Shown here piece by piece: positions 21,501 through 34,215 of a stretch of 64,000 nt of DNA. Positions within the stretch are counted from its first letter, which is position 1. The number at the start of each line of letters is the position of its first letter. The translations under genes were made by a program, and so were the position numbers. The notes beneath the pieces are model-generated. The model worked only from the letters and a program-made list of their open reading frames with translations, had not been told where the DNA came from and made no database searches. The stretch is from Formicarius rufipectus (lineage: Eukaryota; Chordata; Aves; Passeriformes; Formicariidae): the NCBI GenBank assembly GCA_013399695.1, contig VXAU01001865.1, positions 620,001 to 684,000 of the forward strand, in the 5' to 3' direction.

Positions 21501-24500
21501 GGGTTGTCCTTTCCTTAAAACAAAATATTGGCCAAGCATACAACGTTCACAATGCAATTGCTTAATCATAACTATCCAGTTATAGCCACTGATTAACAAC
21601 TAGGAAAAATTGCAAAGTTTGACTCAAATCCTGAGCAGCTCAGATCTTGAGGGGCTCGATACGAAGGACAGGATATGCATGGTGCACACACCCATCTCAG
21701 GAATGGCAGTCACCTCACACACCCCTCAGGATGGACTCTCCCTGAGTGCCAGTTTGGGGGCACGGGCACACACATATCTGCACACTCTCAGATGTGTGTG
21801 TGCAGATCCGTGCACCTGAGGTGACTCAGAAAGGCACCCACAATCATGAGTGCCACCAACAGCATGCCATGTTCACTGTAGCCCTCATTGTTCCTGCCCT
21901 GCACTCACATTGTCCTCAGCTGCTGCTGCTATTTAGACCACCGTGTTCCTGGTGGGTAGGTGCCAACCATTTTTTTCTTGGTCACCAATTCCCCATCACT
22001 CTTTTGTTATAAAGTAAAATAAATGTTCCATTATAAAATGTGTATTTTGTTCATAGTTCAAGGCAAAAGAAGGCTAACTTTGGTTCTTAGACTAGCAACC
22101 TGCAATTCCCAATTCCTCTCCGTGTGCCACAAGTAATGCCTCCACATGGGAACAATTCCTCTGATGTGTTGGAGGGGTGTAGTGAATACACCACAGGCTG
22201 CTATTTCTGATACTGCACTATGCAAATTGACTGCTTCCCCTTGATACAAACACACTGGCCATAAAGTCACCAAATATGTGAGGAAAAGATGTAGTAAGTT
22301 TCTTTATCCAAACTTTAGGAAATTGGTATTTAAATAGTGCTCTGCTTGCCAGTAAAAGGTACAAACCTTCAGACTATCAAATTGAGACCCATGAGAAGAG
22401 GCTTTTTCCATACCATATAACGGCACTTGCCTGGGGAGAAAAAAAGAAAGAAAAAAAAAAAAAAAAAGGTATAGCAATTCAGGAAAATCTCCAGATTGTT
22501 TTGAACTGGGCAAGCCACACCAATGAAGCAGAAGGTGAAGAGGAATATCACAAGGAAATGGCAGTGTTTTGCCAAAACATCCCCCAGAGAGAGATGAAAC
22601 AACAGGGACACTCTCGAGTTTCCAACAGGATCTATATAAGGTAGTAGGGCATATGGTCCAGGCATTTGTCCTGTGGCTATGCCACATGTATAAGAAATTT
22701 CAGCAGAGCAAACAGCACTGCAACACAACACACACGTTCTGTCACACTGAGATCTGAACATGAACAGGTCACTCAAAGGCAGAAAAGATACGCAAGTCCT
22801 CGCTGTGGTCAATATATCTTCAAGTAAGCCAGTGGAGGAAAAAAATAGTCACACACACACACACAAAAAAATCAGGATTGTTTTTCCAGGGAAGAGAAAA
22901 TCCCTCCTGTGACCAAAACTTTGAAAAAAGAAACAGATGGGGAAAAGGGGACCTTGAAAGCAGGACCAAAAGTTCTGCAGACAGGATTCAAACATACCGA
23001 GGAACACACTGCTGCACCGGAGCTGCACAAAACTGAAGATCTTTGAGATATCTTATCTATATGCACATTTCACTGATGCCAGAGATCCCAGCATTGCTGA
23101 TAAAGGCTGGGGGAGGGTTGGAATGAGCTCTGGCAAGCCTGTTTCACACAGAATGAGCAGAACTCCGATGTCATGGGTTGATGTGCCTGAATCTGTGCAA
23201 GATCTTTGCTAAAAACAGTCCTCTGAAATACAGTTTGAGTTTGGAGAGCAGAGCCAGGTTTCTGAATACAGCAGCTTTCAGTGAGGGCTACAAATCTAAG
23301 TCTATATTGCACTTTAGTGTCAGATTACCTGTGAACAGTGAGTGAGAACTCAGAGTAGGAAATCAAGTAATTTTGTGAGGCATCTCTCTTATGAACTACC
23401 TCTCATCACAAAAACTAAGGATTTATTCCTGGATTTGATTGTAGAAAGTGTTTTCTGCAGTACAGAGTGTTCAGCTTCTTAGCACTCAAGTCTTATTAGC
23501 ATCCATGTCTCATTAGCTAATAAAATCCCTCCCAAGATCTGCTTGGATCCAAATCTGACTTCTTAGACTTACTTGGGAATGGATACAAAAGATGAAAGAC
23601 ATTGTAATTAAGAAACTGGGCTCTTAGCTAATAAAGCTATTTCAAACTCTCAGTTTTACTGTCATAGCAAGAGTATTAGAATATATTTTGGATTCAGAAA
23701 ACTCTTTCCTGTCTCTTATCCCTTCTAAGAGATTGTTAATAGACATCCAAAATAATATTCATTAAAGACTGAGTCAAAGCAGACATTCCTCGGTAAACTA
23801 CCAAATAATTTTGAATAGCAAGGGAAAAAAAGAGGGCTTTCTACTCCCATGAAGTCATGACACAAGGTAAGTAAAAGGAACAGGAATCCAGATGGCGTGT
23901 TTTGCCTCCTATGGTTGTGATGTAGCATACGGATGCTGCTGGCCCAAGATCTCTGAACACATCAAAGGGGGTTGAACATATGGACACTTGCTTACAGTAC
24001 AGCTCTGTGAGACCTAAGGTACTGCCTACACATCAAAGGCAACAGCTTAATGCTGCATAGGGTGTTGACACTCTCTCAACACCCTCTGTTAACAATGAAA
24101 TGTGTGACCCTTTAAATTTTTTAAACCCTTACATGTTTGACAAGTGCTTAAAATTATTCTCAGTGAAATACCTACATAAATCGAAGATAGCAACTTCATT
24201 AATGCAAGAATAAATAATTTAGAAAAAAAAAAAAGCTTTAATATTTTGGACCTCGAGTCATCATTTTGAAGTAATAGTCATTCTATTTCTATGACTCTGG
24301 TCAATGACTATCTAAATCAGCTATTGTAATAACAAAAATTAAAGTGGCAAAAAGAAAACCAGAAAGTTTTCATTAAATTATTTCCTCTGCCCACATTTTT
24401 TATCAATATTCTGATATACTTAAAAGCAAATAAAAGCAGTACTCACTTTTATAAACTTCTGTAACCATACATGGTTACAATAAAAATGACTGTCTATTAT

Positions 24501-27500
24501 CAATCTTAATTAACAGTATTTACAAATGATAGCATGTTTCTCTTCAGTTTTGCTATCAGAAAAACAGAACATGATTAGACATCTACTGACAGAGTAAGTT
24601 GATGAATGTCACAAGGAATATGTAAGCTCATGTGCAAGCAAGGGTCAATTAATAATGAAAGGGTTTTGCTGGAGGTACTGACAAACACAGTTGGGAAACT
24701 TGTAGTAATTAAGATCACTTAGAGATAAGATAATTCAGCAGCCTGCCACTGGTGTTTAAGAGATGTGATTCCATGAATGTATGTAGTATGATTTATCTTG
24801 GGCTTAATAACCTATATAATATTTTCAAACATATACAAATGCCTATGTGCATCATTGCTGACAAACTGAGATTAGTGAAGTACCAATGCAGTAACTCTCT
24901 TTTCCACATGAAAAACATTGAAAAAGTCTAATTCACATTTTTAACTGCTACAAAGGGAAGTCAACCATTTCACTCTTGCTGTTGAAGGTGGCATACTATC
25001 AGCTACGTCAAATTGAACCCCACAGATAGCAGACTGCTTTGTTTTGTAAAGTACAAACTAGTGAAAGGCTATTAGGTACGGAGGGTCATATTTGGAATAA
25101 TTCTTGAAGATGTCAATTGACACTCTATATCACTTTTAAAAATACCACATCAATTAACTAAGAATGTTTTAGACATTTAGCTTATTCAATTAGTTTGAGT
25201 ATTTTTAGGAATTAAAAGGTTTTTAAGAAAACATAATAACTGGAATGTTAAATTTTACATCATAATTTTTGTAAATAAACATCTTGTTCCCAAATTTACT
25301 CTGCTTCTACATTCCCATGAACAAAGGCCACAATGGCAGCAAATAACCCCAGAACATGTACATGCACAGGACATGTTTGGTTCCTTAAGCAACTTGCACA
25401 CATCGTAGACATGATGCAGCTTGGAAACCTCTGCATTAGTAAATATTTTGAATTAGAATTTAGATCTGTATAACCAACTTCTTTAAATGATTGCGTTAAT
25501 GAAAAACAAGTATTTAGCAGTTACTTGGAAAAACAGACACCTGTGGAACATGTGACGCTTTTACTAGGTGTCAGGATACTGATGTTTCACCACACTAAAT
25601 ACAAGAACCTCTATACTTTTGTGCATTGTTCCTTTAATTTTAAAATTTTTGCATTAAAACTAGATTAGCACACTCCTGTGATACTAATAGTGCATAGGCA
25701 GCTTGTTAAAAGCCATCTCAGTGTGTTTCAGAGGAGTGTCTGTTCATCTGCCCATCCATTCATCCCAAAGGTTCTTTAACATGGAACCACTCAGCACTTT
25801 TTCTTCTTCACACACAATTGGCAGGCAGTGCTCGGCTATCTTTAATTACATTAAGGTTACTACGGTGAGATTCCAAAGTTGTTTATTTAGATGAGAAAAG
25901 CAACAAAAAGAACTGGAGAACAAAGACAATTTCCCAAAATGTTTGCTGCCAGTTATGTGGTTGTGGAACTTGAGAGCTGTATTGAGACCTGTGCTGCTTC
26001 TGTCTGTTTAGACAGCAATCAATATAAACACTTTCCATTTTTCTTCATTGGAACTTTAGTTTGGGAGGGGATCTTGAACATTTTTTGTTACATGCATTAA
26101 GGAATCATTCACAGAGAAAGTACAGACAATTGCCTAGTGAAAACAGTTGGTAAACACTGAGGAGGCAAATTAGAGCTGGGAAAATTCCAGTTTCATAATT
26201 TACTGGAAGACTTCAAGGACAAAATCAAAATACTCCCCTATCCCCTGAAACCAGGAGTTCTTTATATGAGAGGTTCTATAGCCCCCTGTCCTCCAAAGAA
26301 AAGAAACAAAAAACAACACCAAATCAAACACAGTCTAAGAACCAACCAACCCTAAGATTCCATATTACAAAATTTGAAGATCACTTTTGGGGAATTTGTG
26401 ATGTTGTCTGAAATGGGAAATACATAGTTGCATCATAAAACCTGCAGTACAGCAGATACTTTTTTTCCTGAAGAATATTTAAGTAGTATGTTAGGCAACA
26501 CAACCAAGTCCTGTGAAACTACCAAGCATTTTGGACCCAGAGAAAGTTGTAGGTTTTCTCTTACTTCTTTTTCACCCAAGCCCTTGGATTCTTTACACAG
26601 CCTCCTGCCAATGCAGGGTTGCCACACCTCTCACATGTCCTATAAAGGAGGCTGCAGGCTAGAACATGCAGATGTGTTCGAGCTACTATTGTGAACAGGA
26701 AAGGCAGCTGAGCAAAAAAGGATGAAGCTTGGCTTCCACCGTTTGCACTGCTGGAAAACAGAAGTCACGGAAGTAGTACTGTGCTAGATAGCTGGTGAAG
26801 GGAGAACACACATCAGAGGCATGGCATGGTGATACGGGGCACAAGAACAGCCACGAAAAGAGGGGCAAGACATATCATGGGTGGTGATGCAATGCTGTAT
26901 TAACCCCTAATAATGCTGGTTTCAGTCATGTATGAGACTATTTTTAACTTGATCCTTGACCAACAGTTTTTTCAACTATATTCACGAATGGAACTTTCAT
27001 GCCATAAGACACAGGTGGTTCACAGTTTTCTCCATGTATTTCTCAAGTACAAACTAATTCCAATGAGCCATTGTGCTACTGAAACCTGAGAAAAAAGCAA
27101 CTATTTGCTAATGGCACCATGAATTACCATGACTACATGTATCAGTCTCCAAAACCCCTGCATAAAATAACCTGCTTGTGCACACAGTGATGAATACTTA
27201 CATGCTTTGTTATGTTTGTTTAACAATCCTCAATAACGTTGTTTCACACACCCTTACAAGAAAAAAATGTCAATTTTGTATAGACACACAAGAGTTGCCT
27301 GTTAATAGCACAAAGGGACATCACCCACCAAGGCTCTGGATTATACTAGTCACATATCCAGGAAATAAAAGCATAGATAAATAGACAGACCAGTAGACAT
27401 ATAGGTTTTTGTATCTATCTTCACATTGTCAATAGAGAATGGCAGATTCAAAAGAAGCTATGTACCTATCTTCTTTACTCTTAGGTTAAAGACCGAAGTT

Positions 27501-29148
27501 TTCACTAATAAAGATCCAAACCAGTTAGTTTTGCTTTAAATTCTTTGTCTTCACAGCTGTAACCTGAGGAAAGTTTCAGGGCATTAGAATTTAAAAAGCA
27601 AAATAACTCAGTGACTGAGCAGGAAAATACCAGATAGACTACTACTAAACCTCAGAGACACACAACTTTCCAATTAGAAACAGATAGAGCACAAGTAGCA
27701 AAAATGACAGGACTGTTTAGTAATCTAAAGAAAAAAAAAAACCAAACATTTACAAGGACAATTAAAAATTTATTTCTCTTTCTGCACTGAAATGAGTATA
27801 TGTTTACACACAGTGTGACCAAAAAAATTACCTGGATACTAACTAAGGTTGCAAGTGCATTTTTTTTGTAACCATCAAGAACATCAGCAGGGAAACAGAA
27901 GAAAAGAAAAAATATATAACTTTGGATGGTATAACATCCAGCACCTTCGGTTTTACCCACCCTCAAAACCCCACCCACAGGACTCTTCTGGCAAAAGTCC
28001 CTGAACACACCCTCTGTCCCCACCAAACATTCAGTACAATTTAAAAAACAGGTTCAGTGGCACTTTAATATAACTTCAGGAACATCTTGAAATACAGTGC
28101 ATCCACAGTGCATGCATTTCACTTTGCTATAAGGCTTACTTAGACATAAGGCAAATATTACCTTAGCTCTCAAATATTCCATGATTAGACACCCTTAGTA
28201 TTTATAACTGTTAAGTTCAGAGATGTCTTGTTTCCCTTCGTTGATTTTCCTTTTGATCAAGAAAGCAGTTCAGGGAGATGGTGTGCTATACTCATCACAA
28301 ATTGCAAGGTATTAAAATGTTAAAACAAACAGCAGTGAATAAAAATAAACTGTATTCACATATCCAAAACTTATTTCCATCACTTAAATAATTCCATCTG
28401 CAATTACAAAATACATACACTTAAATATCTTTGTAAGAAATAATCAACTAAGATTTCACAGATTATGATTTGCTTTTGATAATGTAACTGCCCTAACTCT
28501 GGTGTAAAGATAAACCTGGACAGTGTTACTACCTAGAATATTTTCCCACTATAATTTTCTTAAATATACAGTAAATTCTCTTTAACTATTCTGACAAATA
28601 GTGCAAATAAAGACAATCTTTGGGTCACAATTTTAAAATATTACCACCAATGCTATCCTCAATTTAATATTGTTTAGTAATTAACAAAATATTTTAAGTA
28701 TACATATATCCTAACATCTGCGTAACGTGTTTTCCTCAGTTACCTCAGCTTAAATGCAGTTCACAAAAGATGAATAAGCTACAATGCTTCTCACCTATCC
28801 AAAAGATATGTATAGTCATACTTCAATAAATATATTTAGAAACCTACCTATAAGTTCCCCGTTGCTTTGCACATATTTTTATTATCCAATGGCATACTAC
28901 ATCAAATCATGGTAACAAAATATATTTAAAGACAACAAAGATCACTTCAGAAGTACTGCTCAAAGGCAATGAAATAATGCTTTGAGAATCTATGCACATA
29001 TGCTAGGCCTACATAGATCCAGCACACTGTAAAACAGAATAGTTTATTCTTCTTTTAGAGTCAACTACTGATTTGCTTAGCCAGAGATAAAAAGCTTATC
29101 TTAAATATTACCCATTACAGATGTAGCAATGCCAAGAGGCCCTGTTTG
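21501..29148. other. Intergenic region between FAM221A and CCDC126
   Basis: No coding exon was recognised. It contains the 3' UTR of CCDC126 at its right end, a T/A homopolymer near 22440-22470, a short CA repeat (about 22850-22866) and AT-rich DNA with scattered polypurine tracts. Reading frames of 60-147 codons occur (for example 22304-22812 minus), but they overlap in several frames and lack splice sites or family features. Confidence 0.5.
29043..29048 (-). terminator. CCDC126: Candidate CCDC126 poly(A) signal
   Basis: An AATAAA on the minus strand lies about 100 bases past the CCDC126 stop. Further hexamers occur downstream (for example near 27770), so a longer 3' UTR is equally possible. 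Confidence 0.3.
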
Positions 29149-30241
29149 CTATCTAATGTTGCTTGCTGGTTTTACACGTTTATTTGAAGTTACTGGTGCC
29201 TGATGGCTAGTTCCATTAGTGGTATTTGTTGCTGAACCATTCACAACAATGTAATCAACCTTGTTTTCCAATTTCACAAGGCGTTGCAAGATGTCATCCA
29301 GAAGAACAGCAATTGTTCTCTTAAGATCAGCTGAAGACAACAGAAAAAAAAAAACACAAAACACAACAAATTAGAGGCTCTTATTTACTGTGTGTGGAAA
29401 AGATCTGCTATTTCAACATACTCACATCTTAAGACTTGCTATCCTGCCTACTATACTTTTTGGACAGGAGTGCAGACTGGTATGCAAGTATGGAATTAAA
29501 CAGCTGCTTGATTTTTCTTCAATACCATTTCTTTGTTATTTTCCGGAAGCAACACACAACCATAATGGGAAACCACGAAGGTAGACAATTAAGTATTTGA
29601 GTCTAAGAACAAAATCACTAGGTGGAGCATTAGAAATGACTGCTCAAAGGAAGTATTTCATTTTTCATCCAGACAACTAGAATAGTCAGCTATGACACCT
29701 TTTAGACAGCAATAGAATATATTTACATACTTTCCAACATAAAAAGGTAGTTAATAGCTTTCCCCTAAATAACAGATCTAGCCCACAGAAAAGTTGCTAT
29801 GACAAAGTATCTTATATCTTCTTCTATAAGCTATAAAGGGGGAAAAGATCTATAAATTTACACTCCTGCTGATTGAAAAAAGCAAAAGATTTTTCTCTTA
29901 AAGACTGGCATGTACTACTTTGAAAAAGAAAAATATATAACTTTACACCTTTCATTAAAAAAAACAAGACATTCAGATAACTAGTATAGCTTTTTCCTCT
30001 TACCATATCCTGCCATAGATGCTCCACCACCACCATTCATTAAATTTTTATTTTCTTCTGCCAGTGCTTTGACATATCTTTTACTGAGATCTAAGATCTG
30101 TCCACGCAACTCAGCACTGCTTTGGCGTCTTGGATACTGAAAAGTGTAGCGTAGCAACATCAAACCCCAAATGATTCCAAAAACCAGTAAAAACATACTC
30201 AGTTTCTGGGACATATTTTTTCTTGAAAACATTAGAAACAT
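29149..30241 (-). CDS. CCDC126: CCDC126, complete, two coding exons
   Basis: Coding exons are 30004-30241 and 29149-29330, joined in phase 1 to give 139 residues (human is 140). The start, [15 protein letters not shown], aligns with human [15 protein letters not shown]. Residues about 15-31 form a signal anchor, followed by a short helical stretch ([20 protein letters not shown]) and a second one ([20 protein letters not shown]). Together these resemble the N-terminal stalk of MGAT5-type glycosyltransferases. Three N-glycosylation sequons cluster at N110, N115 and N118. The product is therefore probably a Golgi or secreted glycoprotein of unknown activity. The splice sites are GTAAGAGG and TTGTCTTCAG. 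There are no lesions. An upstream GTG in the same frame precedes the ATG, but the homology starts at the ATG. Confidence 0.96.
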
Positions 30242-30264
30242 TTTGATGAAGGCCACAGGCGTGT
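30242..30264 (-). other. CCDC126: CCDC126 5' UTR part of first coding exon
   Basis: A pyrimidine-containing acceptor ending GAAATTAAG immediately precedes ACACGCCTGTGG, 23 bases above the start codon. This would be the 5' end of the exon carrying the ATG. The acceptor is moderate, and other AGs upstream are possible. Confidence 0.5.
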
Positions 30265-31032
30265 CTTAATTTCAAGAAAAGTAACAGAATTTGACTTTGT
30301 CAAATTATATTACATATTTAAAAAAAATAAGATTTCTATGAAGTGAAAAAATCTTCTGGCCGGATCATCCTGAGTACATCTTCTCATATTTGAATTGGTC
30401 TTGATTCCTGAAATTTGTAAAGTAACACTTGGTTATTCAAAACTGCTAGAGTTGTTGAGATCAAGGACAAGTATCAGTTCTTAAATACAGGATTATATCA
30501 TCATCTAGCAAACAATTGTGGACTGTTACCTGCATAGAAGTTTAGTCATCTTTCTATCTCTCCTGTTATTTACAGGGTTTCCTCTTCCTACTTTTACCAA
30601 TTTTTATTTTCCAAAAATCAAAACTTCTATGCTTCTACAAATCACCTTAAGCATTTTAAACACCATAATTTAAACTGACATTAAACCCAAATGCATGCAT
30701 ACAAAATGCAGTATCTAGAAGAGACTTGTAAAACATTTAGAGACAGCATTTTGATGAGTTATAGACATACATCAACAAAAAAAAAAAATCTTGTAAAATG
30801 AATCACTTCTTTCTTATTCTCCCCTTATAAACATAAGGCAAGTATAAGGCAACACGCAGAATTAAGTTTCTTGAATGGTTAGTTAGTTCAAAATCTCCTC
30901 TTTTGGTTTCATACACCATAAAGATCTTTTTTTGTTTTGGTGTCTTGCTACTGACTCAAGGAACAAAACCATAATAAAGTGACATGTTGCACCCACTTAG
31001 CATTTTATTGCAACTTGAAAAAAATATCTTAC

Positions 31033-31165
31033 CATAACAGCCAATTGTGATCCCTCAATGTATTAAGACCTCAAGAAAGAAATGAGTGGTAGGAAAGATT
31101 CAGCAGTTAAACAGCAAGTGTCCAGACAGCTTGAAGCAGTATGCGCCACACATCTTCAGGGACCT
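31033..31165 (-). other. CCDC126: CCDC126 non-coding 5' UTR exon
   Basis: The acceptor is excellent (TTTTTTCCCCCTTTACAG, then AGGTCC) and the donor is ATG followed by GTAAGA, framing 133 bases. No long frame is open. It lies 0.8 kb above the coding exon on the same strand. The last three bases, ATG, create a short upstream reading frame when spliced to 30264. Confidence 0.6.
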
Positions 31166-31989
31166 CTGTAAAGGGGGAAAAAAGGATTTAAACAAAACAA
31201 AGTGAAGAGACCTTCATTTTCTCGCCGAGTGTTTGAAGTTGAGGGCTTCAAGCCACATGACTTTAAAACAAAAATGCATTTTTAAACCTAACTTGAATTA
31301 TTAGGGAAGAACATAGAATTCATTTCCATTTTACTACATACATTTAAATGCCCAATAACATCAACACTTTTAGAAGAAAATTTGGTAAGAATCTCACTCA
31401 GTATTTCCTTCTTCTGTTAAAAGACAGTGATGGCAGATGGCCCAGATTCATCATATATATATACATGCACATATTTTAAATGTATGCATCATTCTCTACT
31501 GAATTTTTAGTCCTCAAATACATTCCACCTTTTCAGTGTCTTTACATGCATATAACTGGTATTTCTCATTTTTTACCCATCTCTGAAAATACTCCAGTTA
31601 TTTTGTATTTTCTTCAAAGAGAAATGTAACATTAAACTATTTAACATAGTCTGGATAAAGCTGGGAATTTTACATAATAATTACATTTTCCCCTATTACT
31701 CCCCATACAGTACCTGACTCGAGCACTTTTCAGACTGAAGTTACACACTTAATGGAGTTCCTCACCAGACTTGCTACCGTGATATTCAGGTCGCTGTTTT
31801 TATCAGAATATTGAGACCAAATTCCTCTTGCTGTTAAGCTCTCCTCTAAACTTAACTCCACCTCCAAAGTGTTTTTCATTGCCTCCACTGACTCCTTCAA
31901 CTGGCCGTATGCCAACACTCCACAGTCCACTGCAAACACAATGTCACCGCCAGCAGGGCTTGTTGCTTACCCTTCACCTTCACTATTCA

Positions 31990-32120
31990 GATAATCCTCT
32001 CAACATGCCCGATTCAAGTGACAAATTTTTGAAGCACTCTAAAATCAACATGCATATCTAAACTATTCTGAAAATTATTAACCCAAGGCAGGGGGGTTAG
32101 GACTTGGATACCAAAGTTGC
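31990..32120 (+). repeat. Unclassified repeat, copy 1
   Basis: Beginning at CAGATAATCC, this shares ordered blocks with 34075-34215: GATTCAAGTG, CAA.TTT, TAAAATCA.. ATGCATAT, TTAG.ACTTGGA. The two copies are well diverged. The family was not recognised. Confidence 0.4.
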
Positions 32121-34074
32121 TGCAAAGTAACAAGCTGCTGTGCATAAAGTGCCCTATAGTAAGTGCCAGTGTATAAACCCTTACTTCTACTGTTGGGTGC
32201 ACTAATCTAAGAGGCAATCACAAATCTCTGAATAAGGCATAGCTTACTTCACCTCCACTGTGGGGTACAACAGTGCAAATGGACATACAGCCCACACGCA
32301 ACAACTGGAACAACCACTGTAAATTCAGCGGGATGTACTTTGTTCCAGGGATGTGCTTATCACCCCAAAAACTATTCTAGAGATAAATTTGTCTTAAGTA
32401 CATAAAATAAGAGAGAAAACAATTAAAACATTCTACAGCATGAATATTTGGAATTGTGTGGTTTAAGATTTCCTGAAACAGATCCTCCCTAAACATGCAC
32501 TGACCAAAACTCTTTGTTCCTAGCTCTTTGCCAAATCCATGGCTCTGCACTCAGATTTTGAAGCATAAATTGCACCCGCATCATTATGCATCTACATAAT
32601 CCCTGAACAGTATCAAATACGATGGAAAATATTTACATATGAGGTCCAGGAGTAGGGCACTCACATGATGGCTCAGAAGACCAAACAGTATTTCTCAAGA
32701 TGAAAACACAAGTTTCAAACTTCATTCCCAAAAGTCTACACCTTCTATTAATGAAAATAAAAATAATAGTAAGAAAAAAGACTGAAAATAACAGACAGTT
32801 CTTGCAGAATTTAAGTTCAGCTCTCCACAGATCTCTAGCCATAGCTCATCCTGAAGCATTCAGACAATATCACTACAGCGCTTTGGAGTGGAAATAACTC
32901 TGCCATCACAATGTAAATAAGACCACAAACCAGGATAAGAGGTCTAGCCAAGAGGAACAGATTGAATAAACTCCTGCCAAGGAGTAGCAGGAATTGCAGG
33001 CTGGGCCTTCTCCTTGTGTATCTGATCACAGTGCACATGCTGACTACTGAAACCAACAGAAACCAAGGACTCAGCCTGCTGGGGAAATGGCCTAATAGCC
33101 AAATACTGGGCAAAGGAACTGGGAGCAAGGGGTACCAAACCGAAGGGAACTACCTGTGCTTGTCACTTAACCATTTTAAAGGCCATTCCCCCTTAATGAA
33201 TTCCACTGTAATTTCAAAGCTCTGGAGATTTGGTCTCCTCTTGCCCACCGTAGCATGCACTTCTAGTGATCCCTAACATACTCCCTGCACAATCCTGACA
33301 AGATTACATGTTGTGGACCCAAAAAAACCCAAAAAAACCAGAAGTAAGCTTATACACACATAATTTAGAAGTAGGAAAAAAAAAAAAAAAAAAAAGAGTA
33401 CTGGAGCTGCAGGTATACATATGAGGAAGAAAACAGCATGATAAGTAAAATGAATGGATTGGAATATTCTTTTACTCCTTGTTGCCCTGAAGGGTCAGCA
33501 CATGAACATTACAGTTCAAACAAAACTTGGCCTCAGAATGGACCTGCTTTCAGTAATTCAGAGGTAGCATCCCATGATATAACAGCACAGACATAAGAAA
33601 AAATATTGCCTCTTGCCATTTTTCTTCCGATTCTCTCAAATCCTCCTTACCCACCACTCCCTGAGCAGGGGATAAGGGAAGCCAAGACTTCTGTCTTCAC
33701 CCTGATTTATCCAGGACAGGAATGCAGGCTCACCACTCTCCCAACCACATCAGGGGCTCTTATGGCAAAGGCAGTCAAAACACTGCAGAGAGCAACAGCA
33801 AAAAAGGGTGCATCAAAACAGTGCATTGCTGGAATTCCTACCATACCTAATCATGGAGACTGAGACAAAGGAAGACAACCATAAAGATGAAGGAGTACAA
33901 CCAGAGCAAAATTTGAAAATCTGAGGAGGGAAAGAAAAGAAAAAGGATCTCAAACCAACAAATCCAAAACAAAACAAAAAATTCAACCAAACAAACCCAA
34001 ATCAAATAAAACTCCTGAGTTGACTGTGCAGGCATAATGGCAACCTAAAAATCCACAAAGAGAGTATCTTCCAG

Positions 34075-34215
34075 ATAATCCCTTCAATAAGCAGTCCAAA
34101 GTGACTGATTCAAGTGGCAACTTTGCAGAGTTCTTTAAAATCAGAATGCATATACACATTGTTTTGAAGAATACAAGCCCAGGCCAGAGACAACATTAGA
34201 ACTTGGAGCTACAAC
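34075..34215 (+). repeat. Unclassified repeat, copy 2
   Basis: The partner of the copy at 31990-32120, in the same orientation, with the shared blocks GATTCAAGTGGCAA, TTTAAAATCAGAATGCATAT and TTAGAACTTGGA. Confidence 0.4.

Noticed and set aside
22304..22812. 127- and 147-codon minus-strand frames
   Set aside because: Both read through a long A/T homopolymer as a run of phenylalanines and overlap in different phases; they look non-coding.
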